Shown here: one piece after another, positions 7,843 through 14,654 of the stretch
How positions within the stretch are numbered: position 1 is the stretch's first letter
Layout: each line of letters opens with the position of its first letter
Assembly: GCA_900549715.1 (NCBI GenBank)
Contig: URPK01000014.1
Location: forward strand, 1 to 31,500
DNA: 31,500 bases
Direction: 5' to 3'
Source of the DNA: an uncultured Collinsella sp.
GTDB lineage: Bacteria > Actinomycetota > Coriobacteriia > Coriobacteriales > Coriobacteriaceae
Translations under genes and position numbers: made by a program
Notes under the pieces: model-generated
The model's input: the letters and a program-made list of their open reading frames with translations, nothing else
Told to the model about the DNA's origin: nothing
The model's database searches: none

Positions 7843-8265
7843 ATGTTCTACATCCCATTTTGGATCTGCGTCTTTGCCGGTGCGGTGGTTGATGCCCGTG
7901 AGCGGCGGTTTCCCAATGAGCTTGCTGGCGCGTGCGCCGTGGCGGCGTTTGCGGGCGTTTGGCTCGACCTCGGTTTGAACACAACGCTTGACCACGCAGG
8001 TCTTGCCGTCATCGTGTATCTTGCTCTCGTTCTGACTGAGTCCCTCTGGCGTCGTCTTCGCCAAATCCCGGGCATCGGCATGGGAGATGCTAAGGCACTT
8101 TTCGCGCTTTGCACGCTCGACCCTATGGGTGGCATCGTGGCATTTGCCGCCGCGCTCCTGGTCCTTGCCCTCTCCTGCCTCATCACAAAATCGCGCTCCT
8201 TGCCATTGCTCCCGTTTTTGGTGCCGATTTTTGCCATAATCGAGGTTGTGGGCTGCACTTTGTAA
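7843..8265 (+). CDS. Stand-alone A24 (type IV) prepilin peptidase
   Basis: Membrane aspartyl protease that cleaves the leader of type IV or Tad-type pilins. The 140-residue protein is nearly all hydrophobic helices. The two catalytic aspartates are seen in VVDARERRFPNE near the N-terminus and in the GMGDAK motif. The N-terminal methylase domain of PilD is absent, as in the short CpaA/TadV branch. ATG at 7843 is chosen because GGAGG lies six bases upstream; an in-frame GTG at 7798 falls inside the preceding terminator. No pilin, secretion ATPase or other pilus gene is in the window, so its substrates lie elsewhere. dgt follows after 31 bases and may be co-transcribed. Confidence 0.85.
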   Translation: MFYIPFWICVFAGAVVDARERRFPNELAGACAVAAFAGVWLDLGLNTTLDHAGLAVIVYLALVLTESLWRRLRQIPGIGMGDAKALFALCTLDPMGGIVAFAAALLVLALSCLITKSRSLPLLPFLVPIFAIIEVVGCTL

Positions 8266-8296
8266 CCGATTGCGCATCCTTCTTAAGGAGCATGCC

Positions 8297-9544
8297 ATGG
8301 CAACTAATCAAGAAACGGCCGTCATTAAGGCGCGCATGGACCGTATTCCCTCGGCGTTGTCGCCCGAACTTTTCGAGCGCATTGCCACCGATCGTGCTTC
8401 GGGCTATGTTAACCCGTATCGTTGCAACGACGATCAGGTCATTCGTCGTATTGATCGCGCCGCCGACAAAGGCACGCTTATGCGTCCGGCGTTTATGCGC
8501 GATACCGAAAAGATACTTCATCTTCCTGCGTACACCCGTTATGCAGGCAAAACGCAGGTCTTTAGCTTCCGTAGCAATGACGATCTGTCACGCCGCGGTT
8601 TGCACGTGCAGCTTGTCTCCCGCATTGCGCGCGATATCGGTCGCGCCCTGGGGCTCAATTGCGATCTGATCGAGGCGATTGGCCTGGGCCACGACTTGGG
8701 ACACACGCCTTTCGGCCATGCCGGTGAGCGATTCCTCAACGATATCTACCACGAGCGTACGGGGCGTTATTTTTTCCATAACGTGCAGTCGGTCCGCGTG
8801 CTCGACGCGCTGTACGGCCGTAACGTGTCACTCCAGACGCTCGACGGCGTGCTATGCCATAACGGCGAGTACGAGCAGCGCGTGTTTGAATTGTCGGATA
8901 TGGGCTCCTTTGACCAGTTCGATCAGGCGGTCGAGGACTGCATCGCCACGGGCTATGGCGCCATTGGGCACCTGCGTCCCATGACGCTCGAGGGCTGCGT
9001 CGTTCGCATCTCGGATATTCTTGCCTACGTCGGTCGTGACCGTCAGGATGCGATCGCGGCGGGTCTGCTTTCGCCCGACGCTTTTGACGATGGTCGGGGC
9101 GGCGCCTATAACAGCTGGATCCTCACGCACGCTTCCATCGATATCGTTGAGCATAGCTATGGTAAGCCGCGCATCGAGATGAGCGAGGACCTGTTTGAGG
9201 AAATTCGTCGAGCCAAGCGCGAGAACTACGAGAAGATCTATAGCAAGGGCGGTATCGAAGGCGATTCCGAGGAGGAGCTGCGCGAGGCGTTCGAAAAGCT
9301 CTACGACCGTTGCCTGCGGGATCTAAACAGTGGCGACGAGTCCTCTTATATCTTTAAGCACCATATTTCGCGCATTGAGCAGCAGCTTTCCTACTATCAT
9401 CGTACCTATGCCTGGCAGGACGACAAGGATCAAGCCGTGGTTGATTACATCGCGAGCATGACGGACGGTTATTTCTGCGAGCTGACGAGCAAGCTGTTCC
9501 CGGGTCTAAAGTTTCCGCATCGTACCTATATTAACGAACGGTAG
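8297..9544 (+). CDS. dgt: Deoxyguanosinetriphosphate triphosphohydrolase-like HD protein
   Basis: Hydrolyses dNTPs to deoxynucleosides and triphosphate, limiting dNTP pools. The 415-residue protein has the HD-domain metal ligands H103, H132-D133 (GHDLGHTPFGHAGE) and D240 (RISDILAYVGRD). The usual arginine-rich lead-in TRYAGKTQVFSF precedes the first histidine. Length fits the shorter Dgt-like branch rather than the 500-residue E. coli enzyme, so the preferred dNTP is uncertain. ATG at 8297 follows AAGGAG by six bases; an earlier in-frame start at 8246 would overlap the prepilin peptidase gene. Probably read through from the gene before it. Confidence 0.92.
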   Translation: MATNQETAVIKARMDRIPSALSPELFERIATDRASGYVNPYRCNDDQVIRRIDRAADKGTLMRPAFMRDTEKILHLPAYTRYAGKTQVFSFRSNDDLSRRGLHVQLVSRIARDIGRALGLNCDLIEAIGLGHDLGHTPFGHAGERFLNDIYHERTGRYFFHNVQSVRVLDALYGRNVSLQTLDGVLCHNGEYEQRVFELSDMGSFDQFDQAVEDCIATGYGAIGHLRPMTLEGCVVRISDILAYVGRDRQDAIAAGLLSPDAFDDGRGGAYNSWILTHASIDIVEHSYGKPRIEMSEDLFEEIRRAKRENYEKIYSKGGIEGDSEEELREAFEKLYDRCLRDLNSGDESSYIFKHHISRIEQQLSYYHRTYAWQDDKDQAVVDYIASMTDGYFCELTSKLFPGLKFPHRTYINER

Positions 9545-9559
9545 TTCGTATTTATTCGG

Positions 9560-9565
9560 TATACT
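9560..9565 (+). promoter_or_regulatory. Candidate -10 box upstream of rarA
   Basis: TATACT at 9560-9565 is close to consensus and would give a leader of about 30 bases before the rarA start. No good -35 box is seen at the expected distance. Confidence 0.35.
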
Positions 9566-9604
9566 GTTTGTGGAAAACGTTTTTGATTGATGCACGGGAT
9601 GGCT

Positions 9605-10954
9605 ATGGACGACCTTTTTTCTGCTTCGACGCGCGAGCGTTCCTTTCAGAATGCGCCGCTTGCGGTGCGCATGCGCCCCAATTCGCTCGACGATTATGTG
9701 GGCCAGCAAAAGGCCGTCGGTAAGGGCTCATGGTTGCGTGCCGCGATCGAGCACGACGTGCTTTCGAGCGTGATTCTGTACGGGCCGGCCGGTACGGGTA
9801 AGACGACGCTGGCCCACATTATCGCCAACCATACCAAGAGCGAGTTTGTTGAGGTCAGCGCCGTGACGGGCACTGTGAAGGACCTGCGCCGCGTAATCGA
9901 TGAGGCTAAGACCCGTCTGAACACCTACGACCGCCGCACCATTCTGTTTATCGATGAGATCCATCGCTTTTCGAAGTCGCAGCAAGATGCCCTGCTGCAT
10001 GCGGTCGAGAACCGCACCGTCATTATGATTGGCGCCACGACGGAAAACCCGTACTTTGAGGTCAACTCGGCATTGCTCTCGCGTGGTCGCGTGGTGGAGC
10101 TTGAGCACCTCAAAGACGAGGATATCGCCACGCTTATTGAGCGTGCGCTCGAGGCGCCGCAGGGTTTGGGCGGCAAGTTCTCGGCCGATGAGGATACGGT
10201 CAAGACCATTTGTACGCTGGCTGCGGGTGATGCACGCTCGGCCCTGACGACACTTGAGCTGGCGAGCGAGATTGCCGTCACGCGTCCCGATACCGAAGGG
10301 ACGCCAGCGCCGGCGGCGGGGGAGCGCTATCCCATCACCGTGGATGACGTAAAGATTGCCAATCCGCGCCGTGGGTTTTCGTATGACAAAAACGGTGACA
10401 TGCACTACGACATTATCAGTGCGTTCATTAAGTCCATGCGCGGCAGCGACCCCGATGCCACCATTTATTGGCTCGCGCGCATGATCGATGCAGGGGAGGA
10501 TCCTAAGTTTATCGCCCGTCGCATTATGATTCAGGCTTCTGAGGATGTTGGCAATGCCGATCCGCAGGCGCTTTTGGTGGCGCATGCCGCGTTTAAGTCT
10601 GCCGAGGTCATTGGCTATCCCGAGTGCCGCATTAACCTTGCTCAGGCTGCACTCTATGTGTGCTTGGCGCCTAAATCCAACGCGTGTGAGGCTTCAATCG
10701 ATGCGGCGCTGGCCGATATCCATTCTAGTGGGCTTCGCGAGGTGCCGAGTTATCTACGCGATCGCCATCGCCCGGGCAGCGATGAATACGGTGTGTATAA
10801 GTATCCGCACGATTATCCCGAAGGCTGGGTCGACCAGCGCTATTTGCCCGAAGGCTTAGAACGCGGTGCATTTTGGCAGCCTGCCGGCCGCGGTTGGGAA
10901 GAATGGCGCGTAGAGCAAAGCGAACGCGACCGCAGCGGGAATGCACCGAAGTAA
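9605..10954 (+). CDS. rarA: Replication-associated recombination protein A (AAA+ ATPase)
   Basis: Clamp-loader-like ATPase acting at stalled replication forks (RarA/MgsA, Mgs1/WRNIP1 family). About 449 residues. Walker A GPAGTGKTT spans 60-68, Walker B LFIDEIHRF has D117-E118, sensor 1 is GATTENP, and LLSRGRVVEL carries the arginine finger. The C-terminal tetramerisation region is full length. The start is uncertain: TTG 9587 and ATG at 9590, 9599 and 9605 are all in frame. I prefer 9605 because MDDLFSAS aligns best with the family N-terminus and GGG lies six bases before it. No terminator is visible in the 100 bases after the stop. Confidence 0.93.
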   Translation: MDDLFSASTRERSFQNAPLAVRMRPNSLDDYVGQQKAVGKGSWLRAAIEHDVLSSVILYGPAGTGKTTLAHIIANHTKSEFVEVSAVTGTVKDLRRVIDEAKTRLNTYDRRTILFIDEIHRFSKSQQDALLHAVENRTVIMIGATTENPYFEVNSALLSRGRVVELEHLKDEDIATLIERALEAPQGLGGKFSADEDTVKTICTLAAGDARSALTTLELASEIAVTRPDTEGTPAPAAGERYPITVDDVKIANPRRGFSYDKNGDMHYDIISAFIKSMRGSDPDATIYWLARMIDAGEDPKFIARRIMIQASEDVGNADPQALLVAHAAFKSAEVIGYPECRINLAQAALYVCLAPKSNACEASIDAALADIHSSGLREVPSYLRDRHRPGSDEYGVYKYPHDYPEGWVDQRYLPEGLERGAFWQPAGRGWEEWRVEQSERDRSGNAPK

Positions 10955-10985
10955 CTGCTGATTATTTTGCCCCAGGATCTCACGC

Positions 10986-11016
10986 TTGGCATGTTCGGTC
11001 CCCTTTGGGGTACCAT
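10986..11016 (+). promoter_or_regulatory. Candidate promoter of the sigma-factor operon
   Basis: TTGGCA (10986-10991) and TACCAT (11011-11016) are 19 bases apart, which is long. The overlapping GGGTAC at 11008-11013 resembles the GGGTAT -10 element of SigB-type promoters, so autoregulation by the downstream sigma factor is conceivable but not shown. Confidence 0.3.
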
Positions 11017-11054
11017 GAACAGCGTCTGTATTTCGATTCCTTTGGGAGGCTTGT

Positions 11055-11642
11055 ATGAGTCCCATTCAAATCGCCCTGCTGGTGCTCGCCGTTGCCGGCG
11101 TGTGGGCTGTTGTCGAGCTCGCGCTCACGCTGCGCAAGACCCGCACCGTCGTTGATTCGCTCGACAAGACGGTAACCGACCTCAACAATACGATTGCCGA
11201 GGCTCAGCCCGTGGTGGCAAAGCTTGATGGCGCCGTTGACGAGCTTACGCCGGCACTTGCCCAGATGGAGCCGCTCCTCAAGTCGAGCAAGACTGCCGTT
11301 GATGCTCTGACGTCTAACCTCGTTGAGGTTGAGGCGGTCGTTCGCGACATTTCCGAGGTCACGGGCAGCGTGGCCGAGGCCAGCAATGCCGTATCGAGCG
11401 TGACTGATTCTGCTGCTGGCGCCGTGCAGAAGCTCTTCAATAAGGTGAAGGCTCCTGCAGCCGACGCCGATCGCAAGCTCGCCGCTGCCGCTGCCGAGGC
11501 CGAGCAGCCCACTGAGCGCGTTCTGATTGGCGACGACGATGCCGCTGCTGACGACGATGATGTTCAGAAGCCCGCTGCTAAGCCTGCTCAGTATTACACC
11601 TATACGCCTGCCGAGACCTCCGAGGAGTCCTGCGATGAGTAG
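11055..11642 (+). CDS. DUF948-type membrane-anchored coiled-coil protein
   Basis: A 195-residue protein with one N-terminal membrane helix (about residues 4-24) and a long helical region with heptad-like spacing of Val, Leu and Ala (about 30-130), typical of DUF948 proteins such as YtxG. The tail is rich in Ala, Asp and Glu, with an acidic run near 156-165, and should be disordered. Function of the family is not firmly known; Firmicute members are general-stress genes, which agrees with the sigma factor two genes downstream. ATG at 11055 has GGGAGG five bases upstream. It overlaps the next gene by eight bases, so the two are translationally coupled. Confidence 0.8.
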   Translation: MSPIQIALLVLAVAGVWAVVELALTLRKTRTVVDSLDKTVTDLNNTIAEAQPVVAKLDGAVDELTPALAQMEPLLKSSKTAVDALTSNLVEVEAVVRDISEVTGSVAEASNAVSSVTDSAAGAVQKLFNKVKAPAADADRKLAAAAAEAEQPTERVLIGDDDAAADDDDVQKPAAKPAQYYTYTPAETSEESCDE

Positions 11643-12012
11643 CGAAGCAACCTGCCCCATTACGCTGAGCGTTGCCGGTGATCCGCGTCTCGCGCGCTTG
11701 GTGCGCATGACGGCCGCCAACGTCGGCGCCCTGTGCTCTATGTCCGTCGATCGCATCGAGGACATTCGTATGGCTGCCGAAGAAGCCTTCATCTTTGGCT
11801 GCACGGCTGTTGATTCCGACGATATCTCGATCAAATTCGATGTCGACGAATCGCATGTGGGCATGACCTTTACCTTTGGCGACCAGGCGACTGTCGATGA
11901 GGATGACCAGGCTGCCGTGTATGCCGAGCTCATTTTGGCGAGTGTGTGCGACTCCTACGAAAAGACTACAGCGCCCCTAACGCTTTCCCTCGACCTCAAG
12001 GCGGATATCTAA
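11635..12012 (+). CDS. Degenerate RsbW-like anti-sigma factor (HATPase fold)
   Basis: A 125-residue protein whose N-terminal half aligns with RsbW/SpoIIAB anti-sigma kinases (residues 16-56, DIRMAAEEAF for DIKVAVSEAC), placed directly before a SigB/SigF-type sigma factor as rsbW is. The N-box asparagine that coordinates Mg-ATP is F54 here. No glycine box (DxGxG) is seen in the acidic stretch after residue 80, and the GLGL motif is replaced by AVYAELIL. ATP binding and kinase activity are therefore unlikely, although sigma binding could remain. GAGGAG precedes the ATG at 11635 by seven bases. The gene overlaps the DUF948 gene and ends one base before the sigma gene. No RsbV-like antagonist is in the window. 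Confidence 0.7.
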   Translation: MSSEATCPITLSVAGDPRLARLVRMTAANVGALCSMSVDRIEDIRMAAEEAFIFGCTAVDSDDISIKFDVDESHVGMTFTFGDQATVDEDDQAAVYAELILASVCDSYEKTTAPLTLSLDLKADI

Positions 12013-12013
12013 T

Positions 12014-12805
12014 ATGACCGAACGCTCCCGGAGCGGCAAGACCGCTTGGGACAAGGAGAAAACCCGCGAGCTGTTTCGTCGTTATAAGGAGACCGGTGAT
12101 CCGGATGCTCGCGAGCAGCTCGTCATGTCCCATATGAACCTGGTAAGGTTTCTTGCCAACAAATTCAAGAACCGCGGCGAGCCGCTCGATGACCTTTTGC
12201 AGGTCGGGTACTTGGGCTTGCTCAAGGCTATCGATCGCTTTGATCCCGAGCGCGGACTCGAGTTCACGACGTTTGCCACGCCCACCATCTTGGGCGAGAT
12301 TAAGCGCCACTTCCGCGACAAGGGCTGGAGTGTGCGCGTGCCGCGTCGTCTGCAGGAGCTCTCTGCCAAGGTTAACCAGGCCACCGACAAGCTCACCAAC
12401 GAGCTTCAGCGTTCGCCCAAGGTTGAGGAAATCGCCGATTATCTTGGCGTAACCGTCGACGAGGTGCTCGAAGCCATGGAATCGTCCTCGGCCTACACCT
12501 CGGTGCCCATCGAGGCCCCCGGTGCGTCCGATTCCGATGATGCGCCTTCGATTCTCGATCGTTACGCCGACGATGACAACGAGCTCGACTTTACCGATGA
12601 CCGTCTGGTAATCGAGGAAGCCATCCGCGATTTCTCGCCGCGCGAGCGCGAGGTTATCGAGCTGCGTTTTGTGAAGGGCATGACCCAGATCGAGATTGCC
12701 AAGAAGCTGGGCATCTCGCAGGTGCAGGTTTCGCGTCTGCTGCGCCGCACGCTTAAGAAGATTCAAGATAAGATCGACCCCGACGGAGTGATGGTTCGTT
12801 CATGA
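12014..12805 (+). CDS. RNA polymerase sigma factor, SigB/SigF/SigG subfamily
   Basis: Alternative sigma-70 family factor, probably for general stress since this lineage is not known to sporulate. The 263-residue protein has region 2 (DLLQVGYLGLLKAIDRFD, then FTTFATPTILGEIKRHFRDK), region 3 (LTNELQRSPKVEEIADYLGV) and region 4 with a helix-turn-helix (REREVIELRFVKGMTQIEIA, then ISQVQVSRLLRR). VRVPRRLQEL between regions 2 and 3 is typical of the SigB/F/G group. Region 1 is absent, as usual. It starts one base after the RsbW-like gene and its stop overlaps the next start (ATGA), so the four genes 11055-14214 look like one transcript. Confidence 0.92.
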   Translation: MTERSRSGKTAWDKEKTRELFRRYKETGDPDAREQLVMSHMNLVRFLANKFKNRGEPLDDLLQVGYLGLLKAIDRFDPERGLEFTTFATPTILGEIKRHFRDKGWSVRVPRRLQELSAKVNQATDKLTNELQRSPKVEEIADYLGVTVDEVLEAMESSSAYTSVPIEAPGASDSDDAPSILDRYADDDNELDFTDDRLVIEEAIRDFSPREREVIELRFVKGMTQIEIAKKLGISQVQVSRLLRRTLKKIQDKIDPDGVMVRS

Positions 12806-14214
12806 GTGAGCACCCCCAACAAATCGACCGCACGCTTCGCGATACCCGTATTCTGACGCTGCGCATTTGGGGCGTCGTCGGCTGCATTGTCATCGCTGCC
12901 GTCATCTTTAACCTTATGGGCATCCTGGCACCGGTCATCGAGTTTTTGGCAGTCGGTTCCATCATCGCTTTTGTCATGTCGCCGATCACCAACTGGCTCG
13001 AGCATCACGGCGTGAATCGCGGCATCGGTTCGCTTATCGCGCTCATTGTGGTTGTTGCCGTGCTCGTCGGCGTCGTCTGCATCCTCTCGCCTATTTTGCT
13101 CGGTCAAATCATGGAAGTCCTGAGCCGCCTGCCCGAGCAGCTTCGTGTTGCGGGTGGCGACCTCAACGAGATGGTCTCGCATGTCAAGACGCTCAACAAC
13201 ACGCCGCTCATGGAGTATTTGGACGATAATCTTTCGTCGCTGGTTACCGTGGCATCGAAGTATGTGTCTCAGATCGCTGCCGAGCTTGGCCGCGGTGTGT
13301 TCCCGCTCATCACCAATACGGCCTCGCAGTTGTTCGTGATCTTCCTTGGTCTGGTGCTTGCCTACTGGATGGCCTGCGATTATCCTCGCATGCACCACGA
13401 GATTTGCACCATCATCGGTCAGGAGAAGGAGACTTCGTACCGCTTTATGGTCGCCATCCTTTCTCGCTCTGTCGGCGGCTACATGCGCGGTATGGTCGTG
13501 ACGTCCATCTGCGGTGGTTTCCTCGCCTTTATTGGTTTTATGATTATCGGCCATCCGTATGCGGCGCTCATGGCTATCTTTACCGGCATCATGCATTTGG
13601 TTCCGGTCGTCGGCCCCTGGGTGAGCGCGGCAATCGCCACAGTGCTCGGTTTCATGTTCAGCCCCATGTTGGCGTTGTGGACGCTCATCGTGACGATGGT
13701 CGCGCAAAACGTCACTGATAATGTGATTTCGCCTAAGGTCATGCAGAGCTCGGTGCAGGTGCATCCCATCATGAGCCTCACGGCGCTCGTTATTGGCTCG
13801 GCACTCATGGGCCCCATCGGCATGATTATTGCCATCCCGCTGTGTGCGGCCCTCAAGGGTATCTTCGTGTACTACTTCGAGAATGAGACCGGCCGACAGC
13901 TTGTGGCCTATGACGGCGCCGTGTTTAAGGGCACGCCGTACCGCGATGCCGATGGCAACCCGGTCGCCGCCTACGACGCGCTCGGCGACGACACCTTCAT
14001 TTACGAGTCCGAGCTCATCGGCAACGAGACTGCGCCCGAGGCCAAGGCCATGCCCAAGCCCGAGTTTGATAATCCCTGGATTAAGCTCTCTGGCCTGCAG
14101 CCCGAAGCCACGGGCTTCTTCAAGAACCCCTTTGCCAAGGACGATGACTCCAACACGGACGACGATACCAAAACCGGCATCGACGGCTCCATGGACGACT
14201 CGGATTCTAAATAG
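12802..14214 (+). CDS. AI-2E transporter family (PerM/YdiK-type) membrane protein
   Basis: A 470-residue membrane protein of the AI-2E/PerM family, whose members export small molecules or exchange ions. Seven or eight hydrophobic segments are seen: two at about 22-60, one at about 75-100, then, after a soluble stretch, further ones from about 175 to 360. The conserved C-terminal core HLVPVVGPWVSAA and MGPIGMIIAIPLCAALKG is present. The last 110 residues form a hydrophilic tail ending in an Asp/Ser-rich run, longer than in most relatives. The start overlaps the sigma-factor stop by four bases. Its role next to a stress sigma factor is unknown. Confidence 0.85.
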   Translation: MSEHPQQIDRTLRDTRILTLRIWGVVGCIVIAAVIFNLMGILAPVIEFLAVGSIIAFVMSPITNWLEHHGVNRGIGSLIALIVVVAVLVGVVCILSPILLGQIMEVLSRLPEQLRVAGGDLNEMVSHVKTLNNTPLMEYLDDNLSSLVTVASKYVSQIAAELGRGVFPLITNTASQLFVIFLGLVLAYWMACDYPRMHHEICTIIGQEKETSYRFMVAILSRSVGGYMRGMVVTSICGGFLAFIGFMIIGHPYAALMAIFTGIMHLVPVVGPWVSAAIATVLGFMFSPMLALWTLIVTMVAQNVTDNVISPKVMQSSVQVHPIMSLTALVIGSALMGPIGMIIAIPLCAALKGIFVYYFENETGRQLVAYDGAVFKGTPYRDADGNPVAAYDALGDDTFIYESELIGNETAPEAKAMPKPEFDNPWIKLSGLQPEATGFFKNPFAKDDDSNTDDDTKTGIDGSMDDSDSK

Positions 14215-14222
14215 GTCCTATT
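14210..14222. repeat. Small palindrome between convergent stop codons
   Basis: AATAGGTCCTATT is a perfect inverted repeat around a central T. It covers the permease stop and reaches into the stop of the opposite-strand gene, the only spacer between the two. No T-run follows on either side, so it is not a clear terminator. Confidence 0.4.
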
Positions 14223-14460
14223 AACGTTTCTTGAAGTTGAAAATGACAAGAAACGCGAGCAAAGCGATTGATAAGGGGCCGGCAACATAGAAAAAGAGAA
14301 TGTCAATTGCGCGTAGAGTGTAATAAGCCTTATCGCCGGACATTACTGCATACAACACGTAGCCAAATGCTGGTTGGTTTGCGTACCAGCAGGTGAAAGC
14401 CAAAAGCGTTAAAAGTGTCGCTAACAGAAGTGCATTGAGGAAAAATCGTTTGCTTTTCAT
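14221..14460 (-). CDS. Small two-helix membrane protein, unknown function
   Basis: A 79-residue hydrophobic protein with two predicted membrane segments (about 7-27 and 52-73), a basic N-terminus (MKSKR) and a basic end (FKKR). I recognise no family. It looks real: AAGGAG lies about eight bases before the ATG and a promoter with a 17-base spacer precedes it. By count its G+C is 42.5 percent (102 of 240), clearly lower than the flanking genes, which suggests recent acquisition or relaxed constraint. It lies alone and antisense between the sigma-factor operon and alaS, ending six bases from the permease stop. The topology would suit a small holin-like or regulatory peptide, but nothing in the sequence establishes that. 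Confidence 0.65.
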   Translation of the reverse strand: MKSKRFFLNALLLATLLTLLAFTCWYANQPAFGYVLYAVMSGDKAYYTLRAIDILFFYVAGPLSIALLAFLVIFNFKKR

Positions 14461-14486
14461 CGATCTCTCCTTCCGGGTGACTCTTA

Positions 14487-14515
14487 TATGTAATTCTACA
14501 GCAGCCCTTTTTCAA
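14487..14515 (-). promoter_or_regulatory. Promoter of the small membrane protein gene
   Basis: On the minus strand TTGAAA (14510-14515) and TACATA (14487-14492) are separated by exactly 17 bases, with the ribosome site and ATG about 20-30 bases further on. Confidence 0.6.
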
Positions 14516-14552
14516 AGGATCGCACAGTACTAAATAACGTGCACTTTCGCTG

Positions 14553-14582
14553 GAGGGTCGCTGTTTGGCGGCCCTCTTTTTT
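14553..14582 (+). terminator. Terminator upstream of alaS
   Basis: GAGGGTCGC (14553-14561) pairs with GCGGCCCTC (14568-14576, one G-U) over a 6-nt loop and is followed by six T. No plus-strand gene lies between 14214 and here, so it most likely ends the sigma-factor/permease transcript after it has crossed the antisense small gene. Confidence 0.88.
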
Positions 14583-14608
14583 GCACAGGCGCGGTGGGAT
14601 GGTAATAT
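14581..14608 (+). promoter_or_regulatory. Promoter of alaS
   Basis: TTGCAC (14581-14586) and TAATAT (14603-14608) have a 16-base spacer. The -35 overlaps the end of the preceding T-run. The leader would be about 40 bases, too short for a T-box. Confidence 0.55.
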
Positions 14609-14654
14609 CGTTACGTTTGAACTGTTTCGATGTGAAACCGAGGAGATTCCCTCT

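Noticed and set aside
14461..14654. Possible T-box or other riboswitch before alaS
   Set aside because: The hairpin at 14553 precedes the alaS promoter, the leader would be only about 40 bases, and no T-box sequence (TGGN bulge with specifier loop) is present.
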